Both the position numbers and the translations under genes were made by a program. The notes beneath the pieces were generated by a model, which was given only the letters and a program-made list of their open reading frames with translations, had not been told where the DNA came from and ran no database searches. 64,000 nucleotides of DNA from Moniliella sp. 'wahieum' (taxonomy: Eukaryota > Basidiomycota > Moniliellomycetes > Moniliellales > Moniliellaceae): NCBI GenBank assembly GCA_003971905.1, contig RSEE01000009.1:310001-374000 (forward strand), given 5' to 3'. How positions within the stretch are numbered: position 1 is the first letter of the stretch; the number at the start of each line of letters is the position of its first letter. This document shows positions 11,568 through 23,450 of this stretch, in pieces.

Positions 11568-14259
11568 ATGCGCCGCAGCTTTATCTCCGCCGGTCTTGAA
11601 GGGAGATGACGCGGGCGCGCCGCTCTCGTCTGGCCACTCAGGACTCGCCAACGGCGGTGGGTTCGAAGCGTCGTTCGAAGTCAAGCCCTTCCGCCCCCCC
11701 TCGCTCGCCCGTGCCAGTCTACCGGGCAAACGCAAGCGCAAGCGCGTCGATTCGCAATATGGGAGATGGGAAGACGACGGAGAAGCTGAGATGGATGAGG
11801 CAGATGGAAAAGGCACCAAGACTCTGAAGAAGAACATCCCAAGAACGCCGATTGCAGTGGCTACAAGGGTGTCGACGCCACCGGCCGTTCGACAACGCCG
11901 ACACACGCAAGTGGCCCGTTGTACCAGCCCAATCTGATGCGCTCCGCCGTTCCTTTCACATGCCCGTGATGAAGAACAGAAGTGAGGTGAGGTGATTGAG
12001 AACCGATTGTCGCATGCTGCACTTGGCACGCGGCGCGCGATTGAGATCCCGCCTCGACCTTTGCACGACCCATGGGCGCCCATGCCATTGTTCTGTTTGA
12101 CCCTACGACCGATGACCGTGAGTCGATTGAAGCCAAGCGGAGGCTCGAGGCAGATGCGCGAGCCCAAGCGGCCGGCGAAGAAAGTAAGGAAAATATGCCC
12201 CCAGCCCCAGTTCCAATCAAACGAGGACCCCACAAGAGTCTGGCCGACATCCTAGGAATCAAGAGGGAATCCACAAAGGAGGTGGTCAAAGTGCCTGTTG
12301 TCATTGATCCTAGGTTGGGCAAAGTTTGCGGCCCCATCAAGTGGAAGGGGTACGATTCCTTTACCGTTGCTGCACCGGCTTGATGGTGGAGAATGCGTAT
12401 GGGTGCATTATGGCCGATGAGATGGGGCTGGGAAAAACGTTGCAGTGCATTGCTCTGCTTTGGACGTTGTTGCGTCAAAGCCCGATTCCCAACAAGCCTA
12501 CGATCGACAAGGTGATCATCGCTTGTCCTGCCTCGCTCGTTCGCAACTGGGCCAACGAGCTGGTTAAGTGGTTGGGCGAGGCGGCCCCCGGCGTGTTTGC
12601 CTGGACGGTAAATTGAAACAGGACGAACTGGTGGCGAGTGTACGACGTTGGTGCCAGGCCAAGGGCCGCCAAGTCACCACCCCTGTTTGATTGCGTCGTA
12701 CGAGACGCTTCGTAACCTGACCGACACGATTGGGAAACAGAGGTGGGACTGCTCTGTGCGATGAGGGCCACCGCCTCAAGAATTCAGAATCGCTCACCGT
12801 AACCACGTTGGACCGACTCAATGTCAAGCGGCGTGTCATTCTCTCTGGAACCCCGATTCAGAACGACCTAAGCGAGTACTTTAGCTTGCTCAACTTTGCC
12901 AACCCAGACCTTCTCGGTTCTCGCGTCGAGTTTCGCAAAGAATTTTGAGCTGGCCATCCTCAAGGGTCGCGACGCTGGTGCAAGCGACAAGGAGAAAGAG
13001 GAAGGTGATAAAAAGTTGGCGGAGCTTTCGACGCTCGTCTCGCGCTTTATTATTCGTCGTACCAATGACTTGTTAAGCAAGTATCTCCCCGTCAAGTACG
13101 AGCACGTCGTTTTCTGCCGCATGTCGCCCTTCCAGTTGGCGCTCTATCGCCACTTTATCACCAGCCCCGAGATCAAGACCTTGCTGCGTGGACAAGGCTC
13201 TCAACCGCTGAAGGCAATTCAGATCCTGAAAAAGCTATGCAACCATCCTGCTTTGTTGGATCTACCCGCCGAGCTTGAAGGAAGTGAAAAGTGCTTTCCT
13301 GCCGATTACGATCCTCGTGACCGGCGCAAACCGGAGTACAGCGGCAAAATGTTGGTATTGGAGCGCTTTCTCACCTCCATCCGAAACAATACAAACGACA
13401 AGATTGTTCTCATCTCCAACTATACCCAAACGCTGGACGTGTTTGAGAGCATGTGCCGCGCGAAACGCTGGGTCATTTCCGTCTGGATGGCACCATGGCC
13501 GTTCCCAAGCGCCAAAAGCTGGTGGACAAATTCAATGACCCCGAAGGCAAAGAATTTATCTTTCTCTTGTCGTCCAAAGCGGGTGGTTGTGGAATCAACT
13601 TGATTGGGGCCAACCGGCTGGTTCTCTTTGACCCAGACTGGAACCCCGCCTCGGACCAGCAAGCACTCGCTCGGTCTGGCGTGATGATGACAAAAGAAGT
13701 CGTGTTTTGTCTATCGGTTTGTAGGCACAGGTTCGATTGAAGAGAAGATTTTGCAACGGTACGTGGTTGTGCTGGTGCGTACAACAGGACTGACATTGTG
13801 CTCTTTTCTTCTGTATTGGTGGGTTCGGTGGACGACAGCCAGTCGCACAAGCAAACCCTTTCGTCGTGTGTGGTGGACGACGCACAGGATGCAGAGCGCC
13901 ATTTCCGGGGGGAGAGCTGCGGGAGCTGTTTACGTTCAAGGAACACACTTCCTCTGACACTCACGACACGTACAAGTGCAAGCGCTGCCGTGACGGCCGG
14001 CAGCGCATCCGCGCCCCGGCGATGCTCTATGGCGACACGAGTACCTGGAACCACTTTGGGCCGGCCGAGTTCAAGCACCTGCACGACGACCTGCTCCGGG
14101 CAGAGATGCAGCACCCGGAGGTGTCGTTGTCTTCCAATACTGCAGCCACTGAGGGAGCAGCCGGACGAGCAGCCGCATGGGGTGGCCACGCAATGGGAGC
14201 GATGTGCAGTGCAAGGCGTTATAGATGCGTGGGACTTGCCTAGGTGTTCCATGTTATAG
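11568..14259 (+). CDS. RAD54: Rad54 DNA repair and recombination translocase (SNF2 family)
   Basis: dsDNA translocase that works with Rad51 in homologous recombination. The probable start ATG at 11568 gives MRRS, as in other Rad54 proteins. The N-terminal region contains [18 protein letters not shown] and [11 protein letters not shown], then RPLHDP and [20 protein letters not shown], then [12 protein letters not shown] leading into [14 protein letters not shown]. Helicase motifs: [11 protein letters not shown] (I), CPASLVRNW (Ia), CDEGHRLKN (II), [20 protein letters not shown] (III), [15 protein letters not shown] (IV), [20 protein letters not shown] (V), [12 protein letters not shown] (VI). 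An 80-bp intron (13759-13838) splits EEKILQ from [15 protein letters not shown]. The C-terminus has [20 protein letters not shown] and a CKRC motif. Many frame changes occur (near 11580, 11930, 12345, 12610, 12690, 12740, 12945, 13475, 13675 and 13915). Confidence 0.95.
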
Positions 14260-14573
14260 GCCTTGGGCGTCATAGGGTGAATGGCACGTGATCAGTGTGG
14301 GCATGCGACCTGCCACGGCGACCCCCTTCGCGCCCTTTCGCTTGAAAGTTTCGCCCCGGGACCCAGAAAAAAAAACGGCGGAATGGCGGAAGCGCACGAG
14401 GGGCAGCGCTGGAGTGTGGGCGACGCACACTGGCGCCGTGCGTGGTGCAAAAATCTTCGGCACCACGACCACGCTCGTCTTTCTCTGCTCGGCGTCCGCT
14501 CGCCTGCTCGCCTCCTTTTGCCTCAACCATCGACGCCGCATCCGCATCGCCTGCCTCCTGTGTGCTGCCCAGC
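14260..14573. other. Short intergenic region RAD54 to eIF3b
   Basis: Just over 300 bp. It contains a run of nine A at 14369-14377 and the presumed promoter and 5' leader of the eIF3b gene. No gene is seen. Confidence 0.6.
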
Positions 14574-16949
14574 ATGGCCCCCGCTGCCCTCAACGACCCG
14601 TCCTTGACGACGACATCGACATCAGCGACATCGACTACTCCAGCATTGAAGAGCGCTATGCCGTGGATGAGCACGCCGGCCTGGACGACGTGATCGTCAT
14701 CTCTGGCCTCCCCGTCGTCGGCCCCTCCAAGCAAGATCGTCTGTTTGGCGCATTGTGAAGCGCTTCAAGGCCTTCAAGCTCGACCTTGACCCCGCCAAGT
14801 TCGACATGCCCTTTGAGGAGGGTGGCGCAGAGCCCAAGTCCAAGGGGTACGTCTCCCCCCCCTCCGTGGCCCTCAACAGGGGCTGGTGCTAACGCAGTTT
14901 CCTTTGCAGTTGGGTCTTTGTTGAGACAGAGAACGAGCAGGCGGCCTCGGCCGCCATCCGTCTCATGGATGGCGTCATGTTCGACAAGCGCTACCAGATG
15001 CACGTCAACCGCTTCACTGACATTGAGAAGCTCGCCGCCCTGTCGGATGAGTACGTGGAGCCCAAGGTGGATGAGTTCCAGCCCCGGGAGCATGCCCGCT
15101 GGTGGCTCTCCGACCCACAGACTCGCGACCAGCTGGTCATGATGAAGGACGATGTTGTCACTCTCATGTGGCACAACCGCACTGGCAACCCACTGAAATC
15201 GAGCAGCGCAAGCGCTGGACGATCGTACCTCCAATGGAGTCCCAGGGCACCTACCTCGCCACGTTCCGCTTCAGGGTGTTGCTCTGTTCTCAGGTCCCAA
15301 CTTTAGCTTCAAGCGTTTCGCTCATCCCGGTGTGTCCCTTGTCGACTTCAGCCCAGACGAGAAGTACATGGTTACTTGGTCGCCGCAGCCGATCCACGTG
15401 CCCGAGGGCATGCTCCAGGGCCCGGAGTACTTTGCTCCTCGGGACGAGGGCAACCGTGTGGCGGTATGGGACGTATCGACTGGTCACTTGCTCTCGACGT
15501 TCCCTGTGGAGAAGGAGGACCTGCCGGCGAGTGCCAAGGCAAATGGAACAGTCCTGAACATGCCTTGGCCCTTCCTCAAGTGGAGCGGAGACAGCAAGTA
15601 CTGCGCGCGTATCCAACCTGGCAAGCGTATCACTGTGTACGAACTGCCCACCATGCAGCGCCTTGACAAGAAGAGCATCGACATTGAGGGTGTTGTCGAC
15701 TTGAGTGGTGCCCGCTCGGGGACAAAGACAAGGACCAGATTGACACCTGGAACGAGGCCCAGCGGGTACGCGAGGCCGAGGCCGAGTACAAGGCCCGTGG
15801 GGAGAAGTACCCTGATGAGAAGGCGTTGCAGCGCGCTAAGACGGCCAAGAAGCCTCGCGACAACATGCTGGTCTACTGGGTGCCTGAGGTGGACAACCAA
15901 CCTGCTCGTGTGGCCGTCATGTCGATTCCCGACCGCCAGATTGTGCGGACGAAGAACCTGTTCAATGTTTCGGACTGCAAGCTGCACTGGCACCCGCAGG
16001 GCGACTACCTGTGCGTCAAGGTCGACCGGCACACGAAGACCAAGAAGAGCATCTTTACCAACCTCGAGCTGTTCAAGACCCGCGAGAAGAACTTCCTGTG
16101 GACACGCTTGAGCTCAAGGAACCCGTCACGGCCTTTGCTTGGGAACCGATGGGCAGTCACTTTGCTGCCATTACCACCAACAACCCTGCCCAGGGTGCCG
16201 CGTCGACGGCAGCGGTCCGTTCGCAGATCACGCTCTTCTACCTTGACCAGAAGAAGGGTGACTTCAAGCTTCTCAAGGTCCTAGACAACACGACGGCCAA
16301 CACGCTGTTCTGGTCGCCCAAGGGCCGCCATTTGGTCGCGGCCACGATGGGCAACGCGTCCAAGTCGGACTTGCAGTGGTACGATGTCGACTTCGGTCTG
16401 GAGACGCGCCAAGGCCAACCGGCCAACGACCCTGCTGAGGAAGTTCGCAAGATTGGCGAGGGAGAGCACGTGGGCATGACCGATTTGGAGTGGGACCCGT
16501 CGGGTCGGTACGTGGTTACCTCGGGTTCGGTTTGGCGGCAGCCGGTGGAGCATGGGTACGCCATTTGGGACTGGAAAGGCAAGCAACTGCAGCAGCACCA
16601 CCTCGACCGGTTCAAGCAAATTCTCTGGCGGCCGCGTCCCGTTTGCAGCTCAGCAAGGAGGAGCAGAAGGAGGTCCGTCGCAACTTGCGCGACCTGGGCA
16701 AGCATTCGACGAGGAGGATGCGGCAGAGGAGTCGAACGCTGCGCTGCGCAACAAGGAATTGTACGAGCGCAAGCTGCGCGAGTGGCATGCGTGGCGCCAG
16801 GGCAACCTGTCCTACCTCAACGCGGAGCGCGAGAAGCGTGGCCTTGGTGCCTTTGTTCCGTCCAGGTTGTGCTCGAGCAGGAGCAGATGGAGGATCTGCA
16901 GGAGTGGATGGAGGAGGTCGTCTCCGAGACGGTCGAGCCGGTCGAGTAA
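14574..16949 (+). CDS. PRT1: Eukaryotic translation initiation factor 3 subunit B
   Basis: Scaffold subunit of eIF3, which binds the 40S ribosome and helps mRNA recruitment. Order: acidic start ([20 protein letters not shown]), an RRM split by a 63-bp intron (14847-14909, GTACGT...TTGCAG, CTAAC branch site at 14889-14893) between PKSKG and [20 protein letters not shown], then a WD40-like beta-propeller ([112 protein letters not shown]) and the C-terminal helix ([37 protein letters not shown]). A charged insertion of about 45 residues (from [11 protein letters not shown] to AKKPRDN) separates FEWCPL from LVYWVPE. Frame changes occur near 14603, 14755, 15190-15290, 15700, 16100, 16640 and 16860. 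The stop is at 16947-16949. Confidence 0.95.
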
Positions 16950-17399
16950 GGAGGATACCGCACCAGTGCCTTGGCCCATGTTGCTACCGGTATCAAAACG
17001 CTTGCTGAATGCACGCCAGAGCTTACATCTGAGTCGGTTGAGTCTGTCAGTGAAAGTGTAGAGGATCGTATATAGGGAACTGTTTGGATCTATCCGTGGG
17101 AATCGCAGAGAGAGAAGAGAGGCGAAAGAAGGAAAATTGGATTTCGTCAATGCCTGGCACTTCACCGTGAAATTCGCAGGCTATAGCGCAAAAGTATGAG
17201 AAGCTTGGCGAAGGACACAATGACTTAAAAAAAGAAAGTGGATCGAAGCACGGGGGACAGACGGCAATGGTCAAGGCAGTAGTCACGTAAAAAGATAGGG
17301 AAATGATGATGTCTCGACGACGATTGGGCAAAGGGACCGGGGAGGCAGAGGGGGGAGACAAGAAAAGAAGCGAATGGCAGCAAAGAATCGTAAATGAGT
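16950..17399. other. Convergent intergenic region
   Basis: 3' flanks of eIF3b (+) and the Ala-rich gene (-). Contains an A-rich patch near 17226-17236. No gene is recognised. Confidence 0.6.
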
Positions 17400-20300
17400 T
17401 TACCACTGCGCACCAAACGCGCCCAAAAAGCTGCCCCAGCCTCACCGCCCACACCCCAACCGGCGGCGCCCGAGACGCTAGCAGACCCGTTAGCACCAAT
17501 GGCATCCTCGACGCTGGCTGCGTACTTCGCAGCCTCAAGGTCGCCCTTCAACCCGGCCTCAAGGTTCGCGCCCCAGTTGACAGCACCGGAAAGGCTTGCC
17601 GAGGCCTTGGAAGCAGCGGCAGCGGCAATGCTGACTGCCTGTTGCGCCGGTGGCAACGCCACCGTCGACGTCAGCGCCGACACTGGCAGCGGCAGAGAGC
17701 ACCAGCGGATGCCTTGGCAGCAATGGCAGCCTCGACGCTCGCCGCATACTTCTTGGCAGCCTCAAGGTCGCCCTTCAGGCCAGCCTTCAGTTCAGCGCCC
17801 CACTTGACTTCACCAGACAGTTCAGCGGAGGCCTTGGCAGCGGCGGCCGTGGCAATGCTGACAGCCTGTTGCGCAACAGTAGCAACGCCACCCTTGATGC
17901 CCGCACCAATGGCAGCCTCAATGCTCGCCGCGTACTTCTTGGCAGCCGACAGGTCGCCCTTCAACCCAGCTCCAGGTCCGCGCTCCACTTGACAGCACCG
18001 GAAAGATGAGCCGAGGCCTGGGCAGCAGCGACCGTAACAATGCTGACCGCCTGTTGCGCAGTCGCAGCAGCACCACCCTCGATGGCAGCGCCGACCAGCA
18101 GCCACCGAGACGCCAGCCGATGCCTTGGCAGCAATGGCAGCCTCAACACTCGCCGCGTACTTCTTGGCAGCAGACAGGTCGCCCTTCAGGCCAGCCTCCA
18201 GTTCAGCGGACCATTGGACAGCACCGGACAGATAGACCGAGGCTTGGCAGCGGCGGCAGCGGCAATGCTGACGGCCTGTTGCGCAGCGGTAGCAACGCCC
18301 CCTGGACCTGGGCGGCGGCCGAGACGCTAGCGGATACGTTGGCAGCGATGGCAGCCTCAATGCTCGCGGCATAGTTCTTGGCAGCCGAAAGGTCGCCCTT
18401 CAGGCCAGCCACCAGTTCAGCAGACCATTGAACGGCACCGGAAAGATGAGCCGAGGCCTGGGCAGCAGCGATCGTAACAATGCTGACGGCCTGTTGCGCA
18501 GTCGCCGCAACACCACCCTCGATGCCAGCACCAATGCTAGCGCCGACACCAGCAGCCACCGAGACGCCAGCCGATGCCTTGGCAGCAATGGCAGCCTCAA
18601 TGCTCGCCGCATACTTCTTGGCAGCTGACAGGTCGCCCTTCAGGCCAGCCTCCAGTTCAGCGGACCATTGGACAGCACCGGACAGATAGACCGAGGCTTT
18701 GGCAGCGGCGGCAGCGGTAATGCTGACGGCTTGTTGCGCAGCGGTAGCAACGGCACCCTCGACATGGGCGGCAGCCGAGACGCTAGCGGATACCTTGGTG
18801 GCAATGGCAGCCTCAATGCTCGCCGCATACTTCTTCGCGGCCGAAAGGTCGCCCTTAAACCCAGCCTCGAGATCGGCGCTCCACTGGATGGTACCGGAAA
18901 GGTGGGCCGAGCCTGGGCAGCAGCAGCAGCAGCAATGCTGACAGCCTGTTGCGCAGCCGTGGCAGCGCCAGCCTGGAAACTGGCAGCAGCCGAGACGGCA
19001 GCCGATCCCTTGGCAGCAATGGCAGCCTCAATGCTCGCCTCGTACTTCTTGGCAGCCGAAAGGTCGCCCTTCAACCCAGCCTCCAGGTCCGCGCCCCACT
19101 GGATGGCACCGGAAAGATAGGCCGAGGCCTTGGCAGCAGCACCGGCGGCAATGCTGACGGCCTGTTGCGCAGCCGTGGCAGCGCCACCCTCAATGCCAGC
19201 ACCGATGCCGGCACCAATGCCGGCGCCAACACTAGCCCCGCCCGAGAGACCAGCCGACGCCTTGGCGGCTTGCGAAGCAGCGACGCTAAGCGCTTGGTGG
19301 CCACCAGCCGAGATGCCACCCTTCCAGCTGGCAGCAACGCTCGCGGCGCCAGAGACAGCGGCGGAAGCCTGAGCCGCCTCGGAGACGGCAATGCTAGCGG
19401 CATGGTGTTGACCAATCGAGAACCCGGCGGAGGCCTTGGCAGCTTCCGAAACGGCAATGCTGGCAGCGTGGTGACCCGCAGCCGAGGCGCCGGCCTGCAC
19501 CCCGGCACCGATGCTAGCAGCCCTGTGAAGCGCCTCGGACGCACTGGCAGAGAAGGCAGCACCAAAGCTAGCCGCTTCTTGAGCCGCCTGCGACGCACCG
19601 GCAGCCAACGCACCCGAGGCGGCAGCGTGGAAACCAGCGGCAATGCTGGCCGCTTCCTGCTCCGCAGCAGAGACGGCAGCGGCGATTGAGGCCTTGTAAG
19701 CCCCGCCACGGCTGGCGCCGAACTGAGCAGCAGCCGAAATGGATGCCTGGGCCGCCGCTGCGGCGCTGGCAGCGTGCTGTTCAGCAATCGAGAGGCTAGC
19801 CAGGACCGCACCGTCGCAACCCTCGGAAGCACCGACAGAGAAGCCACCGTGGGCACCTTCAGAAAAGCCGGCCGACGCCTTGGCACCTCCAGCGGCCGAG
19901 ATAGCCGCCGACTTGCCAGCCGAGAAGCCCGCCGACTTACCAGCCGAGAAGCCCGCCGAGGCACCGGCCGACTTGCCAGCCGAAATGCCTACAGACTTGC
20001 TACCGCCCAAAGCCGACCGACTTGCTACCGCCAGCGCCAAACGACGCACCAACCGATTCCGCGGCCGATGCACCAGCGGATTCACCGAGAGAAACGCTGG
20101 CATGGCCACCTGGGGCCGCGTGAGAGGAAGCCGGCTTGACGTGCTCGATAGAGGACGACAGGTGGGGCGTGAGAAGAATGGTGCGGCTTGGACGGAGAGT
20201 GGGCCGAGTGCGATTTGTGGACCTTGTGCGACTCGGAGACGAAGATGACCCTTGTGCGACGGGTGAGAAACAGGCGACGAAGCAGGGTGGCGGTGGTGGG

Positions 20301-20898
20301 AATGAGAAGAGGTGTCAGGGAGGGAGGTAGACCAGCTACGGGAAAGGCCCCAAGTAGTGGTGGTGCCAGTGCTCGTGGCAGTGCTACTCGCAGCGCTCTT
20401 GGCCGTCGAGGCGCTAGCCGCCACACTCTTCGCGGCGCTCTTGGCCGCCGAAGCGCTTGCACCCTGAAGAACGGAGACGGAGAAACCAACGTTGCCGCCG
20501 GCGTTGCCACCGCCACCAAGGACAATTCCAAACTCGCCGAACGGGTTGGTCACGATGATCGACTCGGAGAACTTGGCAGCAACTTTCCAAGAATCGGAAG
20601 CGGACGCAGCAGCAGCAGCCGTCGCACCGTTCTTGCCGATAGCAAACACCCTCGCTGCGGCTGACGTCCCATTGCTCCGAGTCGGAAAGGTCGAATCCGC
20701 CACCGATCTGCAAACCAGGCAGGTCCAAGCTTTGGCCCACTTCAAGGTGATGGCAGCCGAGGCAGCAGCGGCAGCAGCCGCATGAAAGAAGGTCACGACG
20801 AACACCGTGGTGACGACGGAGACGGGAGGCGTTGGGGTCCGCAACCACGCCCGTGGCGGCGATGGCCAGGCGAGGGTAACGAAAGGAGTGAGGTGCAT
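17400..20898 (-). CDS. Secreted alanine-rich tandem-repeat protein of unknown function
   Basis: Not recognised as a known family. ATG at 20898 opens a signal peptide: with one base restored near 20868 it reads MHLTPFVTLALAIAATGVVA followed by DPNAS. Then come an Ala-rich stretch, a domain with SESIIVTNPFGEFGIVLGGG, an SAAKS-rich linker, a His/Ser-rich segment (about 20100-20330, HKVHKSHSAHSPSKPHHSS), a field of short SAGKSAGFSAGKSA-like repeats (about 19860-20000), a region of AASIAxxxAAxASA heptad-like units (about 19270-19850), and about eight long tandem repeats (17600-19260). The terminal frame suggests GAFGAQW and a stop at 17400-17402. Total length is roughly 1,160 residues, over a third Ala, with Ser and Gly next. 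Frame changes are frequent. Long amphipathic helices are likely; a cell-wall, adhesive or structural role is inference only. Confidence 0.75.
17600..19260 (-). repeat. Coding tandem repeats, about 8 units of 190-240 bp
   Basis: The anchor ATGCTGACNGCNTGTTGCGC (plus strand) recurs at about 17628, 17852, 18038, 18266, 18479, 18719, 18935 and 19150. On the coding strand each unit reads roughly AAQQAVSIAAAAAAKASA, then LSGAVQWSADLEAGLKGD, then LSAAKKYAASIEAAIAAK, then a variable ASAGVS linker. Spacing is typically 213-240 bp with one short interval of 186 bp. Confidence 0.9.
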
Positions 20899-22308
20899 GA
20901 GAAGAGAGTGTGTGGAAAAGAACGTGTGTAGGGGAGGTAAGGTAGGAGGTAGCCCTCTGTGCAGATACGCGGGAGGGAAGGGGGTGGAGAGATGGGGGTG
21001 GGGGGAAAGAAGAGGGAGAGGCGAAGCGACGAGAAAATGAGGGGAGGATGGGATGCTAGTGCAATATTATAGAGAGGTAAGATGATCTGGGGTCGATCGG
21101 CGGCTCACGTTGAACGATCGTTTGGCTTTGGCCCGAATGTCTGCGCGCCGGCACCCAGCGCTAGGCAATTGCAGGTAGGGCGCTGCGGCTGAGCGCAGAG
21201 CTTTAGACTCATTCAGCTCTGGCCGACTGGTGAGGCCACCGTGATTTGGCACAGTCGATCGACGGGGCGATGAAGGGAAGCGTCTGTTGTGGTGCACCCA
21301 GCGCCATATGCCTCTGCTGCGATGTGCACGCCCTGAGCCTCAGGCCTGAGGCCTCAGGCCCAGGCCTCGCGCCCCCCGGCCCTCCGGAACGCCGTGACCA
21401 GGGTTGCCTGTCCCCCAAGACCAACGGCTGGAGCTCAGCCTGAGTGCCGAGCCGATGAGTACTTAGAAACAGTAACGTGCCGCGGAGCGTAGTAAGCGCA
21501 GTAAGCACGACGCGTAGTAAGCCTGTCGGCGCACCGCAAACTAGCCACACCGGCCCAAGTGGTAATACGTACAGCGTGCTGTAATATAATGTGCTGCACT
21601 TTCAATGTGGAGCCAGCTTCTCTGGAAAGGAAAGCGAGGCGACTAGAGAAGCTAGCGACGCTGACGGAGGCAAGGGAGCACCGGGTGAGTGTGTGGTGAC
21701 AGGAGCATCGGACGGGGCAAGGGGTAGAGCGTGAGTGTGCGCCCCAGTCCCCAGTTGCACACAGTTGCACCTGGATCTGCAGCCGTCACGCGTGCGGCGG
21801 GGGACAACCAGTGGGTGGAGGTTAGGGGTGGCCGCTGGCCCGTGCCGATACCTCGGGGGATCGGTGACCGGTGGCCGGTGAAGCTGGTGAAGCACGGTGC
21901 ATGGCGGTGACGCGGTGATGCGGACATATGAGACACGATGCATGGGATCTGCGTTATGAGATGGGTGATACCGGTGGTCATCGGGAGCGCAGGGCAGTGC
22001 ACACTCTGTGCTCAATCTGGCACTCGCACGCAGCCTCAGCCTCAGCCGCTGTGGCTCGCACAGTGTACCAGTGCCAGTATGCTCAGGCAGCCAGAACAGC
22101 AGCACGCGGCCGCAGTCTTCCCATCTCCGAGTCTGGCCGGGCCGGTCGGTTGTTCCTGTAGTGTGGCTTGCACCCACTCTTCCCACTTTCGCGTGGCTTG
22201 GCAAGCGTAACCTTTCCGCGCTAGTTCCTTGCGTTTGGCGTGGAAATGTACCGATCTATACGTAATGTGGCCAATATGTTAGGCCTGTTGGCCCCGGGCC
22301 CGCATGTG
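20899..22308. other. Intergenic, start of repeat island
   Basis: Promoter side of the Ala-rich gene: purine-rich on the plus strand to about 21050. A CCTCAGGCCTGAGGCCTCAG palindromic field lies at about 21335-21366, and GTGACCGGTGGCCGGTGAAG at about 21861-21885. No gene is recognised. Confidence 0.5.
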
Positions 22309-22540
22309 TTGACTGTGATCTCTGGCTCCCAGTCGGTAGACCAGGTTCGCCTCGGTTCCATCGGCTTCCACGCTGACGTCCCTGCGTGTCACTGTCCTGT
22401 GCCCTGCACTCTTCCTGTGGACTCACTGCCCTGTGCCTAGTCCAGCCTCCTATATAGATGCCTCTGTACCCAGACCCAACTCTGGCTCCAATCCATCACC
22501 TTCTCCTCATCCTTCTGCCCGTCCGGCTCCCTAGGCCACA
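22309..22540 (+). repeat. Dispersed repeat R2, copy 1, with TATA motif
   Basis: About 230 bp beginning GTTGACTGTGATC and running through CCAGTCGGTAGACCAGGTTC, CCTCCTATATAGATGCC and ACCCAGACCCAACTCTGGCT. It matches 23451-23690 (direct) and the reverse complement of 45765-46008. The conserved CTATATAG box followed by a pyrimidine-rich stretch looks like a promoter core or an LTR-type element. No flanking coding domain of a retroelement was found. Confidence 0.85.
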
Positions 22541-22660
22541 GAGCTACAATCTGATCCCCCGGAAGGGGAGCGCTCTTCAAGCAAGCCCACCCCCAAGCCT
22601 ACAAGCCCAAGCTAAGCCGCCAAGCCCACAAGACACACCGTCCTCCCGCCCAACACACCA

Positions 22661-22740
22661 CCGCCACAATCGGCACCTTACCGCCACAATCGGCATACTA
22701 CCGCCACAATCGGCATACTACCGCCACAATCGGCACACTC
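22661..22740 (+). repeat. 20-bp minisatellite, 4 units
   Basis: Four head-to-tail units of CCGCCACAATCGGCATACTA (first and last diverge at the end: ACCTTA, ACACTC). The units start at 22661, 22681, 22701 and 22721. Confidence 0.95.
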
Positions 22741-22759
22741 GTCCCCCACAGATGGGGCA

Positions 22760-23324
22760 ATGATTTTTAGGGACAACACACGACGGAACAAACGTGTCGG
22801 GTATCGTCAACGAGACGAAATTCCTCCAACGACAAACGGCGCAGGCGAATCGCAGAAAGCGGGGGTGGCTGCTCATCAAGTGCCCCACCCACGGCTACAC
22901 GCCCCGGATTGCCAATTCATCCGGGGCACCTGGGGAAAGGATGGGGGGGGTGGTCACCCAACTTCTTCCACTCCTCTTTTTCAACAACAAAGAGAACCCA
23001 AACAGATCAAGACGGTTGACGCATAGCGCCCGTTCATTTCCCATGCCCAATGGACCCCACTGGCACCAGGCATGCGGAACCAAACAACTACCAAACGCAT
23101 CCAATTTGATGCCAAACGACTTGGACCCGCATTTACTCCAAGTTTCCAATTTTCTTTCACTACACTATAACTGGTGCTTTTTACTTTTGCCCACCAAATC
23201 GCTTCGGGGCGCAACCCCTACTACTTTTACTTCTAAGACTTCTACAAGCATCTGGCGGTCGCACAATACACCAACCACAAGCGCTCGGCTCGTTCAGGTG
23301 TCATCCTGGACAGCGGGGGTGTAG
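22760..23324 (+). other. Weak coding trace between R2 copies
   Basis: Two overlapping open frames, 22760-23026 and 22794-23324 (176 codons), plus a third-frame stretch near 23290-23400 that contains GVILDSGGVGQ. None matches a family I recognise. The ILDSG string recalls an aspartic-protease or actin-type motif but no supporting residues follow. It may be a remnant of an element bounded by the two R2 copies, or chance. Confidence 0.2.
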
Positions 23325-23450
23325 GCCAGTCGTGTGGCCATGCACAACTCAGGCCATTCGTCCCGGTTGCCACTCAAGTCCTCCCCTCTCTACATCCACT
23401 GGCAGGAGCTCATCCCACAACCGATGTCTCCGGGTTCCCTGGCCAGCGGG

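Noticed and set aside
18949-19689. Plus-strand open frame of 246 codons rich in Gly/Ser/Arg
   Set aside because: It is the complement of the Ala-rich repeat gene; its regularity comes from that gene, and the minus strand alone has a signal peptide and a coherent repeat.
23290-23400. ILDSG motif suggesting an aspartic protease (retroelement) or actin-like protein
   Set aside because: No other protease, reverse transcriptase, integrase or actin motifs are present in any frame nearby.
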